Source: a virus. Taken from it: a DNA stretch of 37,479 nucleotides. The notes beneath the pieces are model-generated. The model ran no database searches, was not told the origin of the DNA, and saw only the letters and a list, made by a program, of their open reading frames with translations. Positions 1 through 6,236 of this stretch are shown here, in pieces. The stretch spans positions 1 to 37,479 of the IMG/VR virus record IMGVR_UViG_3300007512_000101. The stretch is one strand, 5' to 3'. The translations under genes were made by a program, and so were the position numbers. Position 1 is the stretch's first letter; each line of letters opens with the position of its first letter.

Positions 1-261
1 GAGGTTGTGGGCAGGCTGTGGAATGCGGCGGAAGCCGTACACGCGCGCGTCACCCTGCACTACCGCCGGGAGATACTCCGAGCCCTGGACGTCACAGGCA
101 AGGGCAACCGGGACGCTCTAGTGCGTCACCGGCTTATCGAGATGTGCGGAGGCACCCGAGAGGCGGCGGTGGGCACGAAGAAGACGCCGGGGCCGTTGTA
201 CGGGGTGTCAGGACACGCATGGCAGGCGCTGGCTGTGGCTATTGTGGCGGGGATGTCTTGA
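1..261 (+). CDS. RuvC-like Holliday junction resolvase, C-terminal part (cut by window start)
   Basis: The frame is open from base 1 to the stop at 259-261, so the 5' end lies outside the window. The visible 86 residues fit the C-terminal half of small phage RuvC-like resolvases: an EVVGRLW segment, an Arg-rich helix, then TKKTPGPLYGVSGHAWQALA near the end. Such enzymes cut four-way DNA junctions during recombination and before packaging. The N-terminal part with the IGIDPG catalytic motif is the open frame at 37399-37479, in a compatible phase, so both pieces probably belong to one gene split by linearisation. Joining them directly would lack about 40 residues, including the second catalytic acid. 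The stop overlaps the TTG start of the methyltransferase. Confidence 0.75.
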   Translation, partial: EVVGRLWNAAEAVHARVTLHYRREILRALDVTGKGNRDALVRHRLIEMCGGTREAAVGTKKTPGPLYGVSGHAWQALAVAIVAGMS

Positions 262-1316
262 ACGTCATCTACAACGAGATAGACCCGTTCGCGGTCAAGT
301 GGCTGGGTGAGTTGGTCAGCCGGGGCCACATCGCGCAAGGGAGCATACACAGTGAGTCAGTCGAAGACATCGAGCCCGAGTCCCTTGCAGGGGTCACTCA
401 ATTTCACACCTTCGCAGGAATCGGCGTGTGGTCCTACGCGCTCAGGCTCGCCGGCTGGCCCGACGACCGACCTGTTTGGACCGGAAGCTGCCCCTGTCAG
501 CCGTTCTCTGTCGCCGGCAGAAGCAAAGGCGCAGACGATGCGCGCCATCTCTGGCCCGCTTGGTTCACCCTCATTGAGCAGTGTCGCCCTTCAACGATCT
601 TTGGCGAACAAGTTATCTCTGAGGATGGCAGGCTGTGGTTCGACGCTGTATCGGCTGACCTGGAAGAACTGGGTTACACCGTCGCAGCGGCTGATCTGTG
701 CGCTGCGGGCGTCGGTGCGCCGCACATCCGACAACGGCTGTTCTGGGTGGCCCACACCGAAGACAACAGACTCGCACGGGTCAAAGATACCGCCGAACAG
801 AAGGGGCGGTCACGGGTTGCATACGGTGGCCCAGATGTCGGGCTGGCCCACACCACAGCACAGGGACAGCAAGGGAGCGCCGGGCGCAGGAGCGACGGAA
901 CGGGGCGGATTCGGGGCGAGCCTGCCGAGAACGGCGGGTCTGGCTGGGTGGCCCACGCCAAACGCGAGGGATCACAAGGACACCGGGCCCAATGTGGATT
1001 GGGAGAAGGTAGCCGCGCGTTCCAAACTGGCAGGGGTGGCCCATATGACGGACGGAGCAAGCGCCAGAACGGTGACTGTCAACAGCCTGTTAGGGCGTCA
1101 GGTGTGGCTAGCGATGGATCAGGCGCAGTACGTGGATTCTGGTCAGACGCCGAATGGGTCTACTGCCGAGACGGCGTCCAACGGCCGTTTGAACCCGGCA
1201 CACTCCCGCTGGTTGATGGGACTCCCGCCCGAGTGGGACGTCTTCGGGGATACGGAAACGCTATCGTAGCTCCGCTCGCCGCGATGTTTATCGAGACGGT
1301 CATGGAGCTGCTGTGA
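258..1316 (+). CDS. DNA (cytosine-5) methyltransferase
   Basis: This is a 352-residue m5C methyltransferase. Motif I (TFAGIG) is near residue 50. Motif IV SCPCQPFS has the catalytic Cys near residue 80. A GEQV variant of motif VI is near 115, IRQRLFWVA (motif VIII) near 157-165, and RLRGYGNAIVAPLAAMFI at the C-terminus corresponds to motifs IX/X. Between about residues 165 and 290 the sequence is polar and low in complexity, with recurring VAH or LAH segments, and a second frame is open over the same DNA. The TTG at 258 overlaps the resolvase stop and gives the usual phage N-terminus (NVIYNEIDPF); an ATG at 219 is the alternative. No cognate endonuclease is adjacent, so it is probably an anti-restriction or self-marking enzyme. 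Confidence 0.93.
   Translation: MNVIYNEIDPFAVKWLGELVSRGHIAQGSIHSESVEDIEPESLAGVTQFHTFAGIGVWSYALRLAGWPDDRPVWTGSCPCQPFSVAGRSKGADDARHLWPAWFTLIEQCRPSTIFGEQVISEDGRLWFDAVSADLEELGYTVAAADLCAAGVGAPHIRQRLFWVAHTEDNRLARVKDTAEQKGRSRVAYGGPDVGLAHTTAQGQQGSAGRRSDGTGRIRGEPAENGGSGWVAHAKREGSQGHRAQCGLGEGSRAFQTGRGGPYDGRSKRQNGDCQQPVRASGVASDGSGAVRGFWSDAEWVYCRDGVQRPFEPGTLPLVDGTPARVGRLRGYGNAIVAPLAAMFIETVMELL
352..1269 (+). CDS. Long alternate-frame ORF embedded in the cytosine methyltransferase gene
   Basis: A second plus-strand frame stays open over most of the methyltransferase. The GTG at 352 has an AAGGGAG Shine-Dalgarno at 337-343, eight bases upstream; a GTG at 307 is a longer option. The 305-residue product is rich in Ser, Thr, Pro and Arg. 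It has three evenly spaced GWPTP motifs (Trp codons at 748, 844 and 949), each followed by a D(S/H)(H/K) patch, and ends in SRWLMGLPPEWD. From memory, proteins with GWPTP repeats and a similar C-terminus are often annotated over or beside phage cytosine methylases, which suggests genuine overprinting; I could not run a search. The function is unknown. The alternative is a chance ORF caused by the codon bias of the main frame. Confidence 0.5.
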   Translation: MSQSKTSSPSPLQGSLNFTPSQESACGPTRSGSPAGPTTDLFGPEAAPVSRSLSPAEAKAQTMRAISGPLGSPSLSSVALQRSLANKLSLRMAGCGSTLYRLTWKNWVTPSQRLICALRASVRRTSDNGCSGWPTPKTTDSHGSKIPPNRRGGHGLHTVAQMSGWPTPQHRDSKGAPGAGATERGGFGASLPRTAGLAGWPTPNARDHKDTGPNVDWEKVAARSKLAGVAHMTDGASARTVTVNSLLGRQVWLAMDQAQYVDSGQTPNGSTAETASNGRLNPAHSRWLMGLPPEWDVFGDTETLS

Positions 1317-1323
1317 CTAACTA

Positions 1324-1388
1324 TGCTAAGATTGAGGTGGCACCCGGGCCGATGGACCAGCCCGGGGCCGCACATGGTCGAAAAGGAG
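1324..1388 (+). promoter_or_regulatory. Extended -10 promoter with stem-loop leader
   Basis: TGC-TAAGAT at 1324-1332 is an extended -10 element. It is followed by a perfect 7-bp stem (CCCGGGC 1343-1349, GCCCGGG 1360-1366, 10-base loop) near the predicted 5' end of the RNA. GGAG at 1385-1388 then lies nine bases before the ATG at 1398. The order extended -10, inverted repeat, Shine-Dalgarno recurs near 26184 and 35512. No convincing -35 is visible. Confidence 0.45.
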
Positions 1389-1397
1389 ATAGACCAC

Positions 1398-1664
1398 ATG
1401 CCTGAGAGAGACTTTACCACACAGGGACGCAGATTCACTCACCCTGTCATGGGTCATGGGGACATTCACCCGGACGGCGACAAGGTGACGTTTCAGGAGT
1501 CCGCCAACGGACCAGACCGCATGGAGGCCATGGCCCGCGTCTGTGCGTCATGGGCACCATCGGTGGTCGCTCAGGACGGGAGCGTTTCCATGGCTCACCT
1601 ACCCTGTCACTCGTACGTCATGGCACACGTCGCCCTGGAGCACTGCACGGAGGTGACGCCGTGA
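1398..1664 (+). CDS. Small hypothetical protein, 88 aa
   Basis: I do not recognise this 88-residue protein. ATG 1398 is chosen over an upstream TTG at 1323 because GGAG stands nine bases before it and because the upstream codons overlap the predicted promoter and leader hairpin. The sequence contains several His and Cys residues (GHGDIHPDGD, CASW, PCHSY, EHC), so metal binding is possible but no known motif is complete. Its stop overlaps the GTG start of the ERF gene, placing it first in the recombination operon. Confidence 0.7.
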   Translation: MPERDFTTQGRRFTHPVMGHGDIHPDGDKVTFQESANGPDRMEAMARVCASWAPSVVAQDGSVSMAHLPCHSYVMAHVALEHCTEVTP

Positions 1665-2269
1665 TTACCACCAGCGACCCCTCAGACGCCGTCTGCGCCG
1701 CTCATGTCAAGGCGTGTGCTGCGGCAGGCAAGGTAAGCAAGGGACGGAAGGGCCAGACGGGCAACCAGCGGTATGAGTACGCGAATATTTCTGACGTTCT
1801 GGTGGCGCTCCATGATGCACTGAAAGGCGCTGGTCTAAGCGTTGTGCAGTCGGTCGACGTTCAGACCATGTATACCCGTGTGGTCCATGAGTCGGGGCAG
1901 TGGATGCAGACGACCATGCCGATTCACATCGGGGAGTCCGGGCGCATGAAGGGTGCTAAATTGTGGGGTTCCGCCCTTACTTACCATCGGCGTTACGCGC
2001 TCCTAGCGCTCATGGGAATGGCTGCAGAGGACGACGACGGCAAAGCGGCGAGTCAGGGTCGGCAAGGCAACGACACCCCGTCACAAGCCATGCGCATCAG
2101 CGAGGCACAGGTCAACCGCATCATCGGGTTAGCAAAGCAACTCGGAGACGACACAGCAACGCTACACCGCAAGGTCAAAGAGGATTGGGGCTGTGAGTTG
2201 GCGTACCTGCACACTCGCGATGCTGCGAGCCTGATTACGACCCTTCAAGGGCTGGTGGACGGGCTATGA
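1661..2269 (+). CDS. erf: ERF-family single-strand annealing protein
   Basis: This is a 202-residue recombination mediator of the ERF type, which anneals complementary single strands during phage recombination and genome circularisation. The family pattern is visible: RYEYANISDVLVALHDALK near residues 30-48, then a GSALTYHRRYALLALMG segment near 105-121, followed by an acidic AEDDDG patch. The C-terminal helical region (SEAQVNRIIGLAKQLG) resembles the variable tail of these proteins. The GTG start at 1661 has a GGAGG Shine-Dalgarno and overlaps the previous stop. It sits just upstream of the PP-loop and YqaJ exonuclease genes, giving a Red-like exonuclease plus annealase pair. Confidence 0.85.
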   Translation: MITTSDPSDAVCAAHVKACAAAGKVSKGRKGQTGNQRYEYANISDVLVALHDALKGAGLSVVQSVDVQTMYTRVVHESGQWMQTTMPIHIGESGRMKGAKLWGSALTYHRRYALLALMGMAAEDDDGKAASQGRQGNDTPSQAMRISEAQVNRIIGLAKQLGDDTATLHRKVKEDWGCELAYLHTRDAASLITTLQGLVDGL

Positions 2270-3120
2270 AAGGTGACGAGTTACGCCAATATATGAGTTT
2301 CGGCGGCGGTGTGCAGAGCACAGCAATCGCGATGCTGGCGATCAATCGCGATGAACGACTGTTGCGCGTGACCGGCGGTGTGGTGCCTGAGTTGTACCTG
2401 TTTGCGGACACTGGCGATGAACCGCGCAGCGTGTACGATAACGTGCAATACGTGCGCGGCCTGCTGCTGGAGGTCGGGGCTGGCTTCAAGACCGTTAACC
2501 GACACGATGCGCCGCTGAGCAAGCACGTGTTGGACCTGGCCGAACAGGGCAAGCGGGGTATCAGCCTGCCGCCGTTCTTTGTGGAAAGCGACACTACACC
2601 CATGCCCGTGCGGCGCGGCTGCACGCGCGACTTCAAAGGGCGTGAACTCGACAAGGCGGCGCGGCTGCACTTCGGCTGCAAAGTCAAGGGTGCGCTGACG
2701 GCCCGTCAGTGGCTAGGTATGAGCCTGGACGAAGTGTCACGCATGCGCACGTCTAAGGAATCATGGCGTGAAACGTTCTATCCGCTCGTGGAGATGGGTT
2801 GGCGGCGCGGTAAGTGCATGTCGTACCTCGCAAGCGAGGGGATGACCATGGTGCAGCGTAGCGCCTGCGTGTTCTGCCCGTTCCGAAGCAACATCGAATG
2901 GCAGCGCTTGCGCGACATCGATCGCGATGGCTTCGTTGCCGCTGTGCAGTTTGAGCGCGACGTGCACGCCGCATGGGATAAGCACGGCACTGTCGCAGGA
3001 CTGAAGACGCGCCCATACCTACACCGAAGCCGTATACCGCTTGATCAGGTGGACTTTACTGGAGGTCAGATGGGCCTGTTCGACTGGAACAATGAGTGCG
3101 ACGGGGTGTGTGGAGTATGA
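2266..3120 (+). CDS. PAPS-reductase-like PP-loop protein
   Basis: This 284-residue protein belongs to the PAPS reductase/N-type ATP pyrophosphatase superfamily. The N-terminal SFGGGVQST (about residues 11-19) is the PP-loop that binds ATP pyrophosphate, followed by LYLFADTGDEP as in family members. Cysteines occur in RRGCTRDFK, in KCMSYLA and in a C-terminal ACVFCPF, which could hold an Fe-S cluster or zinc. The ECGLH redox motif of true PAPS reductases is not seen, so classical sulfate reduction is doubtful; sulfur or nucleotide modification is an alternative. It lies between the annealase and exonuclease genes with ATGA overlaps on both sides, suggesting a role tied to DNA or RNA processing. 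Confidence 0.82.
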   Translation: MKGDELRQYMSFGGGVQSTAIAMLAINRDERLLRVTGGVVPELYLFADTGDEPRSVYDNVQYVRGLLLEVGAGFKTVNRHDAPLSKHVLDLAEQGKRGISLPPFFVESDTTPMPVRRGCTRDFKGRELDKAARLHFGCKVKGALTARQWLGMSLDEVSRMRTSKESWRETFYPLVEMGWRRGKCMSYLASEGMTMVQRSACVFCPFRSNIEWQRLRDIDRDGFVAAVQFERDVHAAWDKHGTVAGLKTRPYLHRSRIPLDQVDFTGGQMGLFDWNNECDGVCGV

Positions 3121-4109
3121 CCGACCGCGAACAGTGGCTACAGTGGCGCAAGAAGGGCATCGGCGCATCCGACATCCCGATAATCATGGGCATGACGTCG
3201 TGGTCGTCTCCTACGCAGTTGTGGCGGGAGAAGCGCGGCGAGGGCGACTCAGACGAGCCTACAGACCGGATGATATTCGGGATTGAGGCAGAGGACGCCG
3301 TATCTCGCATGGTGGCGGCGCGCATGAACTGGGAGTTGGACACGTCCGAGGGCACAGAGCACCCTGAGCACCCTGAGCACCGATGCACACCTGACCGTAT
3401 CCGCATCGTGGCCCCTGGAACGGCCTTGATGTCGACGTTGACTGCCACGCCCAGGCTGGACCGCGAGCTCGTGGAGATCAAAATCTGCTGGCAGGACTAC
3501 CACAAGCACTGGGGCGATGAAGGGCCGGCCATCCCGCACAAGCAACCCGGCGGCAACGTCCCGGCCCACTACCACGCCCAGGTCAACTGGCAGTTGTACG
3601 TCACAGGGCTTCAGAAGGGCTGGCTCGCAGGCATGATCTGCGGCGACCTGAAGGTGTACCCCGTCGAACGCGATCCGGCGCTTATCGCGGTGATGGTCCA
3701 ATACGCTAACGACTTCTGGGAGTGCGTACAGACCGGCAAACAGCCGTGGGACCCGACAGAGAACCGCAGCAAAGAACTGACGCAGCAACACCCACAAGCC
3801 ACGGAAGACACCCCGCTGAACCTGCCAGACCTCGAGGACGCTGCAAGGGCTTACAGCGAAGCATCGGACGACTTCACAGTCGCGAAGAAACGCAAGCAGG
3901 CGGCGAGGAACGAGCTACAGGCGGCGATGGGTGACCACAGCAAGGCTAACGCAGGGGCGTATAAGGTCGCCTGGAGCAACCGAAAGGGCCGCGTGACCCT
4001 CGACTCCAAGCGCCTGAAAGAAGACCACCCGGCGCTATACGAGGAATACACGAAGGTCAGCCCGCCCACGAGGGCGATGCGCGTGACCCCTCCGAAGGTG
4101 CTACCATGA
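3117..4109 (+). CDS. YqaJ-type (lambda exonuclease-like) recombinase nuclease
   Basis: This is a 330-residue PD-(D/E)XK exonuclease of the YqaJ family, partner of the ERF protein in double-strand-end recombination. It begins with WLQWRKKGIGASDIPIIMG (GIGASD near residues 14-19), followed by FGIEAEDAV near 53-61. The catalytic segment LVEIKICW (EIK near 120-122) comes next, then the Gln motif HYHAQVNWQLYVTG near 152-165. The C-terminal third is helical and charged. The ATG at 3117 overlaps the upstream stop in an ATGA junction. Confidence 0.88.
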   Translation: MTDREQWLQWRKKGIGASDIPIIMGMTSWSSPTQLWREKRGEGDSDEPTDRMIFGIEAEDAVSRMVAARMNWELDTSEGTEHPEHPEHRCTPDRIRIVAPGTALMSTLTATPRLDRELVEIKICWQDYHKHWGDEGPAIPHKQPGGNVPAHYHAQVNWQLYVTGLQKGWLAGMICGDLKVYPVERDPALIAVMVQYANDFWECVQTGKQPWDPTENRSKELTQQHPQATEDTPLNLPDLEDAARAYSEASDDFTVAKKRKQAARNELQAAMGDHSKANAGAYKVAWSNRKGRVTLDSKRLKEDHPALYEEYTKVSPPTRAMRVTPPKVLP

Positions 4110-4225
4110 GCGATATGAGACGCCGACCCCACTATGCTCGGCGTCTGACAACCGCCGTCACGGCCGCTACGGGTCACATGCGAACCCGCTCCTTCGGTCT
4201 GATGGCGGCGGTTGTCGCCTTATGA
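4106..4225 (+). CDS. Very small Arg-rich protein, 39 aa
   Basis: A 39-codon frame begins at an ATG overlapping the exonuclease stop and ends in a TGA overlapping the ATG of the HNH gene, ATGA at both ends. That double coupling is the main evidence for a real gene; there is no strong Shine-Dalgarno. The product (MSDMRRRPHYARRLTTAV at its N-terminus) is basic and has no recognisable domain. It may simply keep ribosomes moving between its neighbours. Confidence 0.5.
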   Translation: MSDMRRRPHYARRLTTAVTAATGHMRTRSFGLMAAVVAL

Positions 4226-4620
4226 AGCGCACACCCCTCAAGCGAAAGCCGCGTAAGCCCAGAGGGTGGCGGGACTGCCCTAAGTGGCTCGCCGCCATCC
4301 GCTCACAAGCCTGCATCCACTGCGGCACACAGGGGCAGACGCAAGCGGCACACGTACGCACAAAGATGAGCGGGGCAATGGGTCAGAAGCCGTCAGATGA
4401 CTGGTGCGTCCCGCTGTGCGCTCCGTGTCACCACGAACAGCACCAGGGCAACGAACCCAGCACACGCACGCTCTACGCCTACCTCACACGCCTATGGTCC
4501 TTTGTAGGGGTAGACCGCATGCACGACCGCAAGCAACGCGCTGAAGCCGTCGAGGAGCGTGGACCGGACGCTATAGCAGGGGTTAGCCTGTACAGGGAGA
4601 TAGGAGGAGGGCTGCGGTGA
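4222..4620 (+). CDS. HNH-type nuclease-like protein (DUF968/Ref-like)
   Basis: This 132-residue protein has a basic N-terminus and a zinc-finger nuclease pattern: CIHCG near residues 31-35, AAHVR with the conserved His near 42-45, then VPLCAPCHHEQHQGNE near 69-84. This matches the HNH-like families seen in phage recombination regions, whose members nick or cut DNA during recombination or replication. Its position directly after the YqaJ gene supports that role. The start overlaps the 39-residue ORF and the stop overlaps the next small gene. Confidence 0.75.
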   Translation: MKRTPLKRKPRKPRGWRDCPKWLAAIRSQACIHCGTQGQTQAAHVRTKMSGAMGQKPSDDWCVPLCAPCHHEQHQGNEPSTRTLYAYLTRLWSFVGVDRMHDRKQRAEAVEERGPDAIAGVSLYREIGGGLR

Positions 4621-4787
4621 TGCACAACCACGCGAACTGCAACGCATGCGGCGCACTACGTCTCACAGATGACCTAAGAGCATTCGGGCCTAAGCGCCGG
4701 TCTATCTGGGTCTGTAGAGACAAGGGCGAGTGCGTGGCTATGGGCTTTACGTGGCTCAATGACGGACGGGAGAACGGACGAACATGA
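4620..4787 (+). CDS. Small Cys-rich protein, 55 aa
   Basis: A 55-codon frame starts at an ATG sharing one base with the HNH stop and ends in a TGA overlapping the ATG at 4784. The product has CNACG near residues 8-12 and CRDKGEC near 33-39, a spacing suggesting one zinc knuckle. No family is recognised. A GGAGG run at 4602-4609 is upstream but rather far. Coupling at both ends supports it. Confidence 0.6.
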   Translation: MHNHANCNACGALRLTDDLRAFGPKRRSIWVCRDKGECVAMGFTWLNDGRENGRT

Positions 4788-5356
4788 ACTGGACACCTAT
4801 CAAAGCAGTAGCATCCGCCGTCCTGGTAGACCCTGAGACGGTAGACCACGACGAGACGGAACTCACATTCCAAGGCCGCTCTCTAGGCATACACGCCAGC
4901 CCTATCGACCCTAAGACCGGGCTAGCCACATCACGAGAGATAGAGCTACACACAGGCCGCATCGTCTCCATAGGCCAAGAAGCTCGCCGGCAGCACCCAG
5001 AGCTACAGGTAGGCCAACTCATCGCGTGGCAGCGCGACAAGTACAACGAGGTGATCTACGACGGCGAGACGATCAACCGCTTGGAGACGATGACCGAGTG
5101 CAAGTGCGGCCGACGCATCCGAGCGGACACCATCATCGGCATCATCCAAGACGTACGCCCCAAAGACGCTACACCCGAGAACATCGCACGCCTAGAACGC
5201 CTGCGAGACGGGTACACGCTATGCGCTGTAGAGGCTCAAGAGGCCATAGACGCACTGACGGCCGATGTCATCACAGAGAGCGACCGCAACATGCTGGACG
5301 CATTCGGTATCGTTGGGCCGCAACAGCCATCAGACGAGACGTATGATACGAAGTGA
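4784..5356 (+). CDS. Hypothetical protein with GroES-like features
   Basis: I cannot assign this 190-residue protein firmly. The first 120 residues recall the GroES fold: an N-terminal IKAVASAVLVDP strand, then TGRIVSIGQEARRQHPEL followed by VGQLIAWQ, a YDGETI hairpin, and RADTIIGIIQDV at the place where GroES ends in a strand like EDDILAII. A CKCG pair sits before that last strand. The remaining 60 residues are helical and unlike GroES. If correct, it might act as a phage co-chaperonin for capsid folding; the alternative is an unrelated beta-barrel protein. Starts are coupled to the preceding gene by ATGA. Confidence 0.55.
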   Translation: MNWTPIKAVASAVLVDPETVDHDETELTFQGRSLGIHASPIDPKTGLATSREIELHTGRIVSIGQEARRQHPELQVGQLIAWQRDKYNEVIYDGETINRLETMTECKCGRRIRADTIIGIIQDVRPKDATPENIARLERLRDGYTLCAVEAQEAIDALTADVITESDRNMLDAFGIVGPQQPSDETYDTK

Positions 5357-6059
5357 AATAATATGCGACGGCTGCGGAATCAAAGGCGTGGCTGACTTTT
5401 ACCGATACAATAGATGGCTCGCCCACATTGGCAGGAATGAGATTCACGAACAGGGCTGGAAGGTGGGCGAGCCGCACGGCAAGGACTATTGCCCAAAGTG
5501 GGTTACAAACGATAGCGGGCCTAAAGAACTGGTCTTCCACTGGAAGAAAGCTGACGGCCAAAGCTGCCAGTTGGACTTACCGTTGTACGACGACAGCGTC
5601 CAACCGCTACTCGCCGTATCCCGCATGTTTGGCGACACCGCCGTGCGCGACCTACTAACGATTTACCTGCTGGCGTGGGGGCAGGGCGGCAAGCCTGACG
5701 GCATATGGTGGTGGCCCGACGAGCACTTGGAGTTGTGCGGTTTGTCTAACAGCAAGGACAACCGTAAGGCGTTGCTCAGCCGGTTCGCTAAGCTCCAGAA
5801 CACTCAACTGGTCGCGCACTACAAGGACGGTCCCTCATTGAAAGGCCCGTTGCTCTCAGCGCCGTTTTCACATGGCACAGCCAGGAGAGTTACGCTGCAC
5901 CCGGCATTGTACTGTGGAGTGCGCTTTCCTGAGAATGACGCGGGCAAGCGCACCTGGGTCAAGGACTATTGCCCAAAGTGTGTTGCAGAGGAAGCGGGCG
6001 ACTGTGGATGGATGGCTCGCCAAGGGTCCATGACTGAAAAAGAGCCAGGACGGACGTAA
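5343..6059 (+). CDS. Protein with two Cys-motif ends flanking a possible winged-helix core
   Basis: This is a 238-residue protein of unknown function. The N-terminus has ICDGCGIKG, then DYCPKW near residue 52; the C-terminus has a matching DYCPKC. The two copies are encoded by an identical 21-base stretch (5480-5500 and 5960-5980), so they arose by duplication or gene conversion. In the first copy the last Cys is Trp, so that zinc site looks incomplete. The central part (VSRMFGDTAVRDLLTIYLLA and later LSRFAKLQNTQLVAHYK) resembles winged-helix modules of replication proteins, weakly. The ATG at 5343 overlaps the upstream gene by 14 bases. Confidence 0.7.
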   Translation: MIRSEIICDGCGIKGVADFYRYNRWLAHIGRNEIHEQGWKVGEPHGKDYCPKWVTNDSGPKELVFHWKKADGQSCQLDLPLYDDSVQPLLAVSRMFGDTAVRDLLTIYLLAWGQGGKPDGIWWWPDEHLELCGLSNSKDNRKALLSRFAKLQNTQLVAHYKDGPSLKGPLLSAPFSHGTARRVTLHPALYCGVRFPENDAGKRTWVKDYCPKCVAEEAGDCGWMARQGSMTEKEPGRT

Positions 6060-6089
6060 AGCCGCGCAAGGCGGCTGGAGGTAGGTAGG

Positions 6090-6218
6090 GTGGTATACAA
6101 GGCGTACACGGCCGCACAGAGGGCGCTAGACACCCCTACCGGGGCCTGCCACGGGATGAACAGGGTCCCGCGTAAGCAATGGCCAATATTTTCGCATTTC
6201 CACCGTATATTAGGCTGA
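6090..6218 (+). CDS. Possible small protein, 42 aa
   Basis: A 42-codon frame starts with GTG at 6090, eight bases after a strong GGAGG at 6077-6081, and ends at TGA 6216-6218. The product (MVYKAYTAAQRALDTPTGAC at the start) is basic and unrecognised. It fills most of the 177-base gap before the packaging genes; its 3' end overlaps AT-rich promoter-like DNA. A short hairpin, GCCGC/GCGGC at 6061-6075, precedes it. The Shine-Dalgarno is the main support. Confidence 0.4.
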   Translation: MVYKAYTAAQRALDTPTGACHGMNRVPRKQWPIFSHFHRILG

Positions 6219-6219
6219 A

Positions 6220-6236
6220 TGAGATAATCTGACCGC
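6220..6236 (+). promoter_or_regulatory. Candidate late promoter before the packaging genes
   Basis: TGA-GATAAT at 6220-6228 is an extended -10 only eight bases before ATG 6237, inside an unusually AT-rich stretch (6183-6230). No Shine-Dalgarno precedes the ATG, so a leaderless transcript is predicted. A -35 box is not convincing. Confidence 0.45.

Noticed and set aside
2324-2353. Two ATCGCGAT palindromes 19 bases apart (a third at 2921-2928) in the PP-loop gene
   Set aside because: Codons for Ala-Ile-Ala-Met and similar explain them; no regulatory context was found.
6061-6183. Hairpins suggesting a terminator or structured RNA (GCCGC/GCGGC; GGTAG/CTACC; CGGGA/TCCCG)
   Set aside because: No T run follows, the pairings are short or bulged, no tRNA T-loop or anticodon arm can be drawn, and a small ORF with a good ribosome site covers most of it.
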